In this document: positions 1 to 7,119 of the stretch, piece by piece
How the letters are laid out: each line of letters opens with the position of its first letter
Numbering within the stretch: position 1 is the stretch's first letter
Origin: an uncultured Oscillospiraceae bacterium
Lineage (GTDB): Bacteria > Bacillota > Clostridia > Oscillospirales > Oscillospiraceae
Assembly (NCBI GenBank): GCA_910588045.1
Contig: CAJUPS010000013.1
Span: 29,245 to 57,120 of the forward strand
Direction of reading: 5' to 3'
Length of the DNA stretch: 27,876 nucleotides
Notes under the pieces: model-generated
The model's database searches: none
What the model was told of the DNA's origin: nothing
The model's input: only the letters and a program-made list of their open reading frames with translations
Program-made: the position numbers and the translations under genes

Positions 1-1721
1 ACGGTGATGGCGTAGAGCAGGGTCACGCTGCTGCCGTCCGCAGGCAGGACCACGGTATCCTGGGTATTGATGTTGCTCAGGCCCAGCTCCGCGATCTTGG
101 CCTCCTCGGTGACGCGGGCCTTGGCTACGCCGGAGATTTGCCCCAGCGTCTCCACCACGACCTCACTGGTCTTCGCCTCTGGCTCGGAGCCATTAGGCCC
201 TTTGCCCTTGACGGTGGCGGTGTTCTTGACATTCCCGTGGGTCACGTCCCCAGCAGCTACCTTATAGGTATAGCTGATCGCCTTGGACGCGCCCTTTGCC
301 AGGTCGCCGATGGTCCAATCACTGCCTTCGGCAAGCGTGACCTTATCCTTCATGGTGTCGTTCACGACCACTTCGGTCAGGTCCACGTCGCCGGTGTTCT
401 CCACGGTGATCGTGTAGGTGATATCCTCACCCACCTTCACGCCGGAGGTCGGGTCGGCAGTCTTGGTGATCTTCAGCCCGGCCCACTGGGCGGTGACGGT
501 CAGGTCCTTGTCGGGACTGACGGACGCGCCGGGGGCGTAGTCCTTGCCGTCGCTGCCCTTCCAGCTTGCCAGGGTCATGGCGGTTTTGGTGATGTTCGCT
601 GCCTGGGGCAGCGCCACACTACCATTCGCCAGCTCAGACACCTTGTTGCCGCTGGAATCCTTCCAGTTGCCGGGCAGGGAACTCTGCCACGTGCCGCCGT
701 TGGGGACGGCGGTGACGTTGACCTTGCTGTAGACTACGGTGTAGGTAACATAACCGGTGATCACCGTACCCACAGCGGGGGCCTCGGTCACATTGCCCCA
801 TTCGGTTGCATACGGACCGCCGCTACCATCGGTATTTTTGATATACCACTTGGCATTGCCGAAGTTTTCGTCAGGCGTACCGGTGGCGAGGTGGGCCGCT
901 GCCAGCCTGGCGGTGCCGCCATTGCAGGGGGTGCCTGCATCGTCACGACGGGTGACAACGGTTTTCGCGCTGGACAGATCGCTCTGTCCGCCGTAGGTGA
1001 GCGTGCCGTTCTCCACCTTGTAGTTGACAACGTACTGCCAACTGTCGGGGATGCGGTCGCCCTTTTCGGGGGGATCGGGGACGATCGGGTCTACCAGAGT
1101 GTCCGGGTTCTCCCACTGTGCCGTGATGATGTAGGTGTTCTTTTCAGCGGTGGAGAGCACGGGGGCGCTCCAGCCCGCAAAAGCGTAGTTTACACCATTT
1201 TCATCAGGGCGAATAGGGTCCTCGGGTGGCGCAGAGCAGATAGGAGTTTTGCCATCTGCCCCAAAGGCAAGGACTGTTCCAGTCTGCAAAAGTGTTTCAG
1301 GACTGTAGCCACTCATCCATTTGACCGTATAGCCATTGACAGAGGCGTCAATTCCTATTGACTTGGTTTTCCATAATGCATACACAGTCACATCGCTATG
1401 TGGCATAACAATGCTGTCACCTGGCTTAAGTGCGGGACCAGTCTTGTCTTTTAATGTCCATCCAAGAAACGTACTTTCTCCCTGTCCCTTGATAAAATAG
1501 GTGCTGCCAACTTGAAGATTTGCTGTCAAATGGAGCTTAACCTTAGATCCTGCTGCACGTTGGGTAGTTGCCGGAAGGGTCTCTCCATTGACCGACGTGA
1601 TGCCTCGCACACCCCAAGCATATTTCAAATTATATGCCCCTGCGGACTGTGGCGCGGCATAAGAAGTTAGGGATTTTTGTAAAGCTTCTGGATTTTCAGC
1701 GTTTACACTTTTAGCCCCGAG
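1..1721 (-). CDS. Downstream part of repeat-rich surface protein, frame-shifted and truncated by window edge
   Basis: This frame is open from the TGA at 1722-1724 to the left edge (573 codons) and has no credible start. The first codons lack ATG and a ribosome site, and the frame overlaps the end of the upstream secreted-protein gene. It reads as the continuation of that gene after a -1 shift. The translation has several InlB/Listeria-Bacteroides-type repeats ending in YALW, TAQW and TAQW, each with a GW core such as FLGW or FAGW. Then comes a DUF11-like repeat beginning GLKITKTADPTSG with a TYTITVENTGD core. Such modules form the stalks of Gram-positive adhesins. The anchor (LPXTG or other) would lie beyond the left edge and is not visible. 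The family assignment of the repeats is firm; the fusion to the upstream gene is inferred. Confidence 0.75.
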
Positions 1722-1724
1722 TCA
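1703..1724 (-). other. Frame junction between the two halves of the surface protein
   Basis: On the minus strand the upstream frame reads GAC TCG GGG CTA AAA GTG TAA, while the downstream frame opens after a TGA and reads GGG GCT AAA AGT GTA AAC. A single -1 step on CTAAAA, or one missing base in the A4 (1709-1712) or G4 (1715-1718) run, joins them into one long ORF. The sequence alone cannot separate programmed slippage, a real frameshift mutation, phase variation or an assembly error. Confidence 0.7.
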
Positions 1725-3622
1725 TCGCTGGAAACATCTGTATCCGAAATTTGGTCATCACTCGAATCCTCAACAGGTGCAACAACGAGCGCAGATATAG
1801 CAACGGAAGGTACAGATGTTGCGACGTTCATTTCCTCGCCTCTGCTATATGCTTGGTAACCCATTTCGCTCTCATCCAGAACACTTACTTTGTTTGTCAC
1901 AACACCGGCCACAGTGTTATTGACAAGCGCTTCGTAAGTGATGGTGAAAACTCCGTGTGCGCCGAAGTCATCAATCACCCACGTCTGCTGCAAGCCATAA
2001 ACATCATCAGCCGGAATTGTTTCCGGGGAAAGAGGAATCGATGTACCATCGACCTCAAGGATACCCTCGCAGGTTGCTTCATCCATCTCCAACAGGAGGT
2101 CCAGATCATTTACTACATACCGCTTCCCAAGGCTTACACCATTCGGATTTGTAACAGTAATTACATACCGAACAGTCTCTCTGGGCTCAAGACTTACATT
2201 GAGATCATCAGAGCTGTTAGCAACGGTTACCCAATTCCCATCCGCATCTTTCCGCTGAAGCTCCATTTTGAGTATCGGGGGAAGAACGATAGAAGGAACT
2301 TTGCTGGTATACTCGTTCTCAACAGTGCAGACAGGATTGGGCGTACCCTTGGTGATGGTAAAGAACCACATGGAACCTGATCCCATTGCAGAAACACCCG
2401 CAGCAGACTTGCCGGTCGTGTTGCAATCATAGTTATCCAAGGTGTAGTTGCTTTCGGAAACCATGACACTGTATGCAGCATCCAGAGAAATCTCCTTGGT
2501 CCACTCCAAGTCTCCCTTTGCGAGTTCGTACGTCTCAGAGGTTCCAGCGGTAGTATTCTGGAGTGTAACAGTGGCCTTGAAGTCTGCGGGGAGCTGGTTT
2601 GCCGTCAGATCACCAGTGACGATCTTGCTGACAGTCAGCGTGGTGGTCGTCGGCACGGGGGTGTTCTCCTTCCACACGGCGTACAGGACAGTATTGCCCA
2701 TGATTTGGAAGGTCTGACCAGCCTCATACACGACCGTGGTCGCGCTGGAGTTGGTATCCCAGCCCTCGAAGGTGTAGCCATCCTTCGTGGCAGTACAATC
2801 CAGAACCAGAACATCATCACCGGCGGAATAACCGGCCAGACTGCGGTAAACCGTATTGCCATTCATGTAGGTCAGGGTCAGCGTCTCCACAGGTGTGGGG
2901 CCGGGCTCCCAACCGGCATAGAGGTCATAGGTTCCACCGTTGGTCGTGCCGATGTTGTTGGATACCGTAGCGCAGGCGCTGCTTGTATACCAGGTCTTTT
3001 CCGTGGCCTTCGGGGTAAAACCGCCAAAATTGCAGTCCGTGTAGGACGGATACTGGTTACTGAAGATATTATAGGTTGTCACGTAGCTTTTAACCGTATA
3101 TTTCTTCGTCACCGTATAATTGGTCCCACTGGGATAGTTGGAATGATAGCGGATGGTGAAGTTGATGGTCTTGCTTCCGGAACCACCCAGGTTGATGGTA
3201 TCGGAGGTGTTACCGCCGGTCCCGCTGCCAGTAGAAAACCAGTTGACCCAGTAGGTCATGGTCACCTTATTGACGTTGCAGGACCACTCCACATTCGCTC
3301 CCGGCTGACTGTCGCCAGAGGGGAAGTACCAGTTGCCCACGACTTTCTGTACGCGGCCAAACTGATTGGCATTGACGAACTGTGTCAGTGCAGGAATTTT
3401 GTAGTTTACGGACTGGATATTGACATCGCCCTTGGTTGCATAGTCCGTACCTACATCATAGGTCTTGCCGTTGCTCACGTCATAGACGCGAACATTGATG
3501 GTGATCTTATCACCGGGGTTCCAGCTTGCGGCGATCGCGGAGGTCTGCACAATGCCCAGAGCCAAAACAAGGCTCAGGAACAACGCAAAGAACCGCTTGC
3601 CAGTTTTCTTTAGGTTCTTCAT
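1703..3622 (-). CDS. Secreted repeat-containing surface protein (N-terminal part)
   Basis: A 639-aa protein with a clear signal peptide: basic MKNLKKTGKR, a hydrophobic core about residues 11-26, and a likely cleavage near AIAAS. Two InlB-type repeats follow, ending in YDLYAGW (about 233-239) and VLYAVWKE (about 310-317). The middle holds a Cna-B/DUF5979-like beta-sandwich segment beginning TLTVSKIVTGDLT and ending CTVENEYTSK, then a DUF11-like segment with VRYVITVTNPNG. The ribosome site GAAAGGA lies about 12 nt before ATG. There is no sorting signal or membrane anchor before the stop, which is odd for such a protein. The next frame continues with the same kinds of repeats, so the stop probably reflects a frameshift. 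The likely role is an adhesin or cell-surface stalk; the ligand cannot be predicted. Confidence 0.85.
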   Translation of the reverse strand: MKNLKKTGKRFFALFLSLVLALGIVQTSAIAASWNPGDKITINVRVYDVSNGKTYDVGTDYATKGDVNIQSVNYKIPALTQFVNANQFGRVQKVVGNWYFPSGDSQPGANVEWSCNVNKVTMTYWVNWFSTGSGTGGNTSDTINLGGSGSKTINFTIRYHSNYPSGTNYTVTKKYTVKSYVTTYNIFSNQYPSYTDCNFGGFTPKATEKTWYTSSACATVSNNIGTTNGGTYDLYAGWEPGPTPVETLTLTYMNGNTVYRSLAGYSAGDDVLVLDCTATKDGYTFEGWDTNSSATTVVYEAGQTFQIMGNTVLYAVWKENTPVPTTTTLTVSKIVTGDLTANQLPADFKATVTLQNTTAGTSETYELAKGDLEWTKEISLDAAYSVMVSESNYTLDNYDCNTTGKSAAGVSAMGSGSMWFFTITKGTPNPVCTVENEYTSKVPSIVLPPILKMELQRKDADGNWVTVANSSDDLNVSLEPRETVRYVITVTNPNGVSLGKRYVVNDLDLLLEMDEATCEGILEVDGTSIPLSPETIPADDVYGLQQTWVIDDFGAHGVFTITYEALVNNTVAGVVTNKVSVLDESEMGYQAYSRGEEMNVATSVPSVAISALVVAPVEDSSDDQISDTDVSSDDSGLKV

Positions 3623-3674
3623 GAAAAATTACGTCCTTTCTAGCAAAATGTGTGCGAGGCTCAGATGCAAGAAA

Positions 3675-3689
3675 GTCCGGCGGCCGGAC
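3675..3689. repeat. GC-rich palindrome in leader of surface-protein gene
   Basis: GTCCGGC-G-GCCGGAC is a perfect 7-bp arm palindrome about 55-65 bases before the surface-protein start. In the minus-strand transcript it would form a strong hairpin followed by CUUUCUUGC, which is a weak U-tract. It could be an attenuator or an operator; no known riboswitch consensus was recognised in the leader. Confidence 0.45.
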
Positions 3690-3739
3690 GAGCATAGCGC
3701 CGTCGGAACAGTCCCTATAAAGGGGTATTCCTTGACACC

Positions 3740-4018
3740 TTAGCTTCCGTGCTTTGCGCCGTCACCCTTTCGGGTGCGTTGCCGAAGTTCCAGCAGCCGG
3801 GCTGACATGGCGCCTCTCCTCACGCGAACCGCTTCAAAAAGTTCTAAAAACGGTCCATTTTTACGGATTTTTGGCACTTTAGTCCCCTTGACTTTGCCGT
3901 CCCGCAGTTTCCTGCGGTTTGCCCTCACACCGGGGGACCCTCTCCCGCCGCGGCCGGTGCGCCCCGCGACAGGCGGCCTGTTGGAAGTTCTTCCGCCAGG
4001 CCCGATATGCACATACAT
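3740..4018 (-). CDS. Small, very basic hypothetical protein
   Basis: A 92-aa ORF rich in Arg, Lys and Gly. The start at 4018 (MYVHIGPGG) is chosen because AAGGAGG lies 5 nt before it; an upstream ATG at 4057 in the same frame has a poorer site. It sits between the AP2 regulator gene and the surface-protein gene on the same strand, so it could be co-transcribed. No domain is recognised. Its composition (GRTGRGGRGSPG, then KGTKVPKIRKNGPF) could suggest nucleic-acid binding, but it could equally be a chance ORF in GC-rich DNA. The good ribosome site is the main support. Confidence 0.4.
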   Translation of the reverse strand: MYVHIGPGGRTSNRPPVAGRTGRGGRGSPGVRANRRKLRDGKVKGTKVPKIRKNGPFLELFEAVRVRRGAMSARLLELRQRTRKGDGAKHGS

Positions 4019-4120
4019 ATCATCCTCCTTTTCGTCAGTATTTTTTCGTTTGGACATCTATGTCAGCCGCCCCCCACGCGGGGTCAAGGGGGAACGGAGG
4101 ACATACCGCATAAGCAGGAT

Positions 4121-5101
4121 TCAGCCCGAAGCCCGGGCCTTTTGTTCGGAGGCGGCGTCGAACTCCCGGACAAAACTGTCATGGTACTGTTCCTCGGCCA
4201 TTTTTCTGGCCGCAACTGCGTCCTCGAAATTCTGGTAGCATCCCAGATAATGGCGCTCACCCTTGAAACAGATACTGGCTTCCCATTTGTTGATCCGCGA
4301 GAGCCAGCATACGCCGGTGACGCCGCTGGTGTTGTTTTTGCGGATGGTCTTGGAGCGGAGCAGTTCAATAAACGTGCCGTCCACGAAGGTCCAATTGGTT
4401 TTGCATCCGCAGCTGGTTTGCCCGCTTCTCAGATGCGCGGTTTCCACCACCAGCTCCTTCCCGCAGTCGCACCGGCATTTCCACGCGGTCATGGAGCCGA
4501 TGTCCTCCGCCGGTTCCAGGGCCGTCAGCATCCCGAACCGCTGTCCGGTCAGGTCCAGCCGCTGCTCGCTGTAATCTCTGGCAATGGGCGGGCAAACTTC
4601 CTCAATAGGCCGCAGCTCGCTCTGCGGGATCTCCCCGGCGCAGGCGTCCAGAAAGGGCTCGAATACTTCTTCCTCCGCCCGCTTCCTGGCCCTGACGGCA
4701 TCCTCGAATTTTTCATAGCTGCCCAGATAGCGCCGTTTGCCCTTGAAGCAGATGGTGGCCCGCCAGCGCCCCTTTCTCGCCGACCACTCCACGCCGGTAA
4801 CGCCGCTGGTGTTGTTGTTGCGGACCGGTCGGGTGCGGATCATCTCCACGCAAGTCCCGTCTATATACGTCAGGCTGGCCCGGGCGATCTCGCAAGGCGG
4901 CTTACCGGCGTGTTCCTTATCGCATCCGCAGGAGGTCTGGCGTCCGTCCCGGAGACGCTGGGTGATGACTGTGGTTTCCTTCCCGCAGTCGCAGCGGCAG
5001 CGCCATGCGGTCCGCGCTCCGACATTCTCCGCAGGCTCCAGGACCGTCAGCTTGCCAAACCGCTGGCCGGTAAGGTCGAGTTTTTTCCGCGAGTGCTGCA
5101 C
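4121..5101 (-). CDS. Tandem AP2-domain DNA-binding protein with two zinc-type motifs
   Basis: A 326-aa protein made of two copies of one unit. Each unit begins LDLTGQRFG and carries a CRCDCGK...SCGC cysteine cluster (about residues 35-60 and 205-230) that looks zinc-binding. An AP2/ERF-like domain follows, starting NNTSGVTGV (about 97-145 and 253-302), with the conserved W, the ICFKG(K/E)R core and the YLGSY or YLGCY strand. Bacterial AP2 proteins are usually homing-endonuclease- or phage-linked DNA-binding proteins; here no HNH nuclease domain is present, which favours a regulator. GTG at 5101 is taken as the start because AAAGGAG lies 8 nt upstream; a TTG at 5119 precedes that ribosome site. 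The gene is the first one downstream of the putative invertible promoter and may drive or autoregulate the surface-protein cluster. Confidence 0.85.
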   Translation of the reverse strand: MQHSRKKLDLTGQRFGKLTVLEPAENVGARTAWRCRCDCGKETTVITQRLRDGRQTSCGCDKEHAGKPPCEIARASLTYIDGTCVEMIRTRPVRNNNTSGVTGVEWSARKGRWRATICFKGKRRYLGSYEKFEDAVRARKRAEEEVFEPFLDACAGEIPQSELRPIEEVCPPIARDYSEQRLDLTGQRFGMLTALEPAEDIGSMTAWKCRCDCGKELVVETAHLRSGQTSCGCKTNWTFVDGTFIELLRSKTIRKNNTSGVTGVCWLSRINKWEASICFKGERHYLGCYQNFEDAVAARKMAEEQYHDSFVREFDAASEQKARASG

Positions 5102-5122
5102 GGGTACCGCTCCTTTCAATGG

Positions 5123-5140
5123 ACAAAATCTACATTTTGT
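5123..5140 (+). repeat. Left inverted repeat of putative invertible promoter segment
   Basis: ACAAAATCTACATTTTGT is exactly the reverse complement of the 18 bases at 5395-5412. It is itself nearly palindromic: 7-bp arms ACAAAAT/ATTTTGT around an asymmetric CTAC core, which is the layout of a tyrosine-recombinase core site. It lies in the leader of the AP2 gene, between the promoter and the ribosome site. Confidence 0.7.
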
Positions 5141-5205
5141 ATTTTGACATATACATAGGCAACGCTGGATAGAAAGACAGAGACTTCTTTTCCACCTTTC
5201 TGTTT

Positions 5206-5220
5206 ACTTATATTATAGCA
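5206..5220 (-). promoter_or_regulatory. Extended -10 promoter for AP2 gene
   Basis: The minus strand reads TGCTATAAT, with the -10 hexamer TATAAT at 5217-5212 preceded by the TGn extension. No good -35 is seen at 17 bp, which is tolerated by extended -10 promoters. Predicted transcription starts near 5205, giving a leader of about 105 nt that contains the left inverted repeat. Confidence 0.6.
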
Positions 5221-5271
5221 TGACAGACGAAAAAAGAAAGTCATTTTTCAAAATTCAGCGAAATTACGAAT

Positions 5272-5349
5272 AAGGGCGCAAAAATCTTAGGCTGCGATAG
5301 TTATTTTTTTAACAACTTGTTCGCAGACCTATTTTTTGCGCCCTTTTTT
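5272..5349. terminator. Large nested hairpin, terminator-like
   Basis: The outer arms are AAGGGCGCAAAAA (from 5272) and TTTTTGCGCCCTT (to 5345). Inside them a second stem, AGGCTGCGA with TCGCAGACCT (one bulge), encloses an AT-rich loop. A T6 run follows on the plus strand. On the minus strand, downstream of the recombinase gene, the stem ends in CCCTTATT. It could terminate transcription in both directions, or work as a recombination accessory structure. Confidence 0.5.
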
Positions 5350-5394
5350 GGCTGAATCAGATGCTAATGACGCCAACTGGGTAGCTCTTTCATA

Positions 5395-5412
5395 ACAAAA
5401 TGTAGATTTTGT
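5395..5412 (-). repeat. Right inverted repeat of putative invertible segment
   Basis: ACAAAATGTAGATTTTGT on the plus strand, the exact reverse complement of 5123-5140. It lies 17 bases past the stop of the recombinase gene. A recombinase-proximal position like this also fits an attachment site. Confidence 0.7.
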
Positions 5413-5429
5413 ATATTTTACCGATTTCG

Positions 5430-6275
5430 TTACAAGAGCAGTCCCAGCTCTTCGATCTGCCTTGCGTGTTCCACGCCGGTGGTCATGAGGTAGATGCGGG
5501 TGGTGTTGATGGAGCTGTGGCCCAGCAGGTCCGCCAGTTTTACGATGTCACGGCAGGTCTTGTAAAACACGGTGGCGAACAGGTGGCGCAGGTTGTGGGG
5601 GAAGACCTTGGATGGGGCGACGCCCGCCGCCTTGCAGATGGACTTCATTTCGTGCCAGATCTGGCCTCGGGACATGGGCCTGCCGCTCCTGGTGCGGAAG
5701 ATCTCGCCGGTGCGGATCTTCTGCCGCTTGGCGTACTTGAGCAGCTTGCGGCAGAGCTTTTGGGGCAGCAGGATGCTGCGGACTTTGCCCTTGAGGGTAA
5801 TGTCCGCACGCTTGTTTCGCAGTGCCTCCACCGTGATGTGGCGCACCTCGGATACGCGCACGCCGGTGGCGCAGATGGTCTCCATGAGCAGGACCAGGCG
5901 GTCGCGGCCCTGCCGCTGGGCGGCGTTCAGGAGGCGGTGGTATTCGTCCTTGGTCAGCTCCCGGGAGGCATCCCGGAAGACGCGGTGCTGGATCTTCAGG
6001 GCCTTCACCCGGCAGCCGGACAGGCCCAGGAATCCCAGCAGACTGTTGATGGCGGAGAGCTTGGCGTTGATGGTGGCCGGAGCGAGGGATTTTGCTAGAA
6101 GGTGTTCCTTCCATTCCGCTACCAGCGTTTTTGTCATCGCCCTGCCGTCCAGCCACAGGCGGAAGGCTTGAACATCCCGGAGATAGTTTTCGATGGTAGA
6201 GCCAGCCTTTTCCTCGCCTCGCAAATAGGCCGCGTATGCGGCGATGTCGGCCTGAGAGAGCATTTTCTCGTTCAT
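5430..6275 (-). CDS. XerC/D-like tyrosine recombinase (integrase/invertase)
   Basis: A 281-aa site-specific recombinase. Residues about 5-85 form the SAM-like core-binding domain (STIENYLRDVQAF, followed by a helical LAPATINAKLSAINSLLGFL). The catalytic domain holds all the expected residues: R140 in TGVRVSE, K164 in LKGK, H227 and R230 in HNLRH, H253 in LLGHSS and the nucleophile Y262 in TTRIY. It is short and lacks the N-terminal AT-binding arm domain of Tn916/Tn1549 integrases, so it is closer to invertase- or Xer-type enzymes. The start at 6275 follows AAGGAGG at good spacing. Its 3' end lies beside the right 18-bp inverted repeat, which suggests the repeats are its substrates. It could alternatively be the integrase of a mobile element ending here. 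Confidence 0.92.
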   Translation of the reverse strand: MNEKMLSQADIAAYAAYLRGEEKAGSTIENYLRDVQAFRLWLDGRAMTKTLVAEWKEHLLAKSLAPATINAKLSAINSLLGFLGLSGCRVKALKIQHRVFRDASRELTKDEYHRLLNAAQRQGRDRLVLLMETICATGVRVSEVRHITVEALRNKRADITLKGKVRSILLPQKLCRKLLKYAKRQKIRTGEIFRTRSGRPMSRGQIWHEMKSICKAAGVAPSKVFPHNLRHLFATVFYKTCRDIVKLADLLGHSSINTTRIYLMTTGVEHARQIEELGLLL

Positions 6276-6409
6276 TTGCGTGAACCTCCTTGGTATATTT
6301 ATGCTTATTCTGCCGTTTTCAACGGAGGTTATTCTAGCGGAGAAAAGGCGGGAAAGCTATGCGAGTATTCTGTAGTCGTGCCGCGATGGATAGGTCCGGC
6401 CTGTTTTTC

Positions 6410-6772
6410 TCACTTCTTCGTAGCCTCGCTTTCGTCCTCTGCCGTGAAGTCTTCCAGCAGCGCCCGTATCAGATTTTCCGCAGCGGTCAACGTTCCGTCT
6501 GGTTTGTCTCGCAGCAGATGGCGGATGTTCTGGACGTGGAGATCGCGAGTTTCCCCATACAGCAGTAGGTCGGCGCTCACATTCAAGGCATCTGCCAGGG
6601 AGCGGAGGGTCCACGCGCTCATTGCTTTGTTTCCCCGCTCCAGATTGGCATAGTGCGAAACAGATATGCCCGCCCGCTCCGCGACCTGCTTCTGCGTGAG
6701 CTTTGCGGCGGTCCGATACCGGCGCAGATTGCGTCCGATGACGTCTAATTGCTTTTTCGTGCGTTCATCCAT
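6410..6772 (-). CDS. XRE-family transcriptional regulator (second copy)
   Basis: A 120-aa protein with a helix-turn-helix of the Cro/CI type at about residues 9-65: NLRRYRTAAKLTQKQVAERA, then SHYANLERGNKAMS. The C-terminal part ends in AAENLIRALLEDF. The start at 6772 (MDERTKKQ) is chosen for GAAAGGAG six bases upstream; the longer frame to 6877 has no ribosome site. It is clearly paralogous to the XRE gene at 9161-9571, including the shared AAENLIRAL motif in the C-terminal part. Its upstream region carries the same two-part element as the DUF4367 gene and a GGGGAAA/TTTCCCC palindrome, so it is likely controlled by the neighbouring sigma factor and may autoregulate. Confidence 0.88.
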   Translation of the reverse strand: MDERTKKQLDVIGRNLRRYRTAAKLTQKQVAERAGISVSHYANLERGNKAMSAWTLRSLADALNVSADLLLYGETRDLHVQNIRHLLRDKPDGTLTAAENLIRALLEDFTAEDESEATKK

Positions 6773-6812
6773 TTTTGTACTCCTTTCGTATTGCGGCTGA
6801 TAGGTACGCGAG

Positions 6813-6828
6813 GGGGAAACCTTTCCCC
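6813..6828. promoter_or_regulatory. Palindrome in leader of XRE gene (possible operator)
   Basis: GGGGAAA-CC-TTTCCCC is a perfect 7-bp inverted repeat just downstream of the shared promoter element, at or next to the predicted transcription start and about 40 bases before the start codon. That is a typical operator position for an autoregulating XRE protein. A hairpin in the mRNA is also possible. Confidence 0.4.
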
Positions 6829-6834
6829 TTCGCT

Positions 6835-6867
6835 TATATATGTCGAAAGAAGGCGGTTTGGGGACAA
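6835..6867 (-). promoter_or_regulatory. Shared two-part promoter element, copy B (upstream of XRE gene)
   Basis: On the plus strand this reads tatatatgtc, 11 variable-to-similar bases, then gtttggggacaa. In the transcribed direction it is TTGTCCCCAAAC...GACATATATA. The same two blocks at the same spacing occur at 8526-8558. This is probably a promoter recognised by the ECF sigma factor encoded at 8695-9195, or an operator for one of the XRE proteins. Confidence 0.6.
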
Positions 6868-7040
6868 CTTTTTCCAAAAAAAATAAATTTCAGCTAATTG
6901 TACAAAAAGCCGCGAAATTTTCCGCTCTGGGAAAGCAAGGGATTGTCTGAATCGCCCATATGCAGAGTATAATCACAGCCAGCGACGGCTGCGGTTGATT
7001 TGCTGCGGCGCTCCGAATCATTTTGGGCAAAACTGATACA

Positions 7041-7087
7041 ATGAAAAAGAGGCCGCAGCCTGTTCGACTTGAACAAGCTGCGGCCTA
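7041..7087 (-). terminator. Rho-independent terminator after small secreted protein gene
   Basis: The stem AGGCCGCAGC (7050-7059) pairs with GCTGCGGCCT (7077-7086), with an inner TGTTC/GAACA stem. On the minus strand it is followed by CTTTTTCAT. It closes the sigma/DUF4367/secreted-protein transcription unit. The rest of 6878-7119 holds nothing recognisable. Confidence 0.85.
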
Positions 7088-7119
7088 TCAAATTGTGTGC
7101 AGGAGTCAGCTTTGCCTGT

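Larger units (their letters stand above)
5141..5394. other. Putative invertible segment (254 bp) carrying the AP2-gene promoter
   Basis: This AT-rich gene-free stretch is bounded by perfect 18-bp inverted repeats and lies next to a tyrosine recombinase gene. It contains an extended -10 promoter firing leftward into the AP2 gene and a large nested hairpin. In this assembly the switch would be ON for AP2. After inversion the promoter would point into the 3' end of the recombinase gene, antisense to it. Inversion is inferred from architecture only. Confidence 0.55.

Noticed and set aside
138..1361. Plus-strand open frame of 407 codons
   Set aside because: It is the antisense shadow of the minus-strand repeat protein, whose translation shows coherent InlB and DUF11-type repeats; the plus-strand product has no recognisable domain.
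2705..3613. Plus-strand open frame of 302 codons
   Set aside because: Lies entirely opposite the secreted surface-protein gene, which has a signal peptide, a ribosome site and known repeats.
3731..3738. TTGACA near 3732 as a promoter
   Set aside because: It is on the plus strand, pointing away from the surface gene and into no gene, with no matching -10.
4007..5158. Plus-strand open frame of 383 codons
   Set aside because: Antisense to the AP2 gene; its internal repetition merely mirrors the two AP2 units.
5123..5412. Reading the two 18-bp sites as direct-repeat attL and attR
   Set aside because: As direct repeats they mismatch at two core positions, whereas as inverted repeats they match exactly; kept only as an alternative explanation.
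6894..7091. Small minus-strand ORF of 65 codons between the XRE gene and secreted-protein gene
   Set aside because: It spans the terminator hairpin at 7041-7087 and has no ribosome site.
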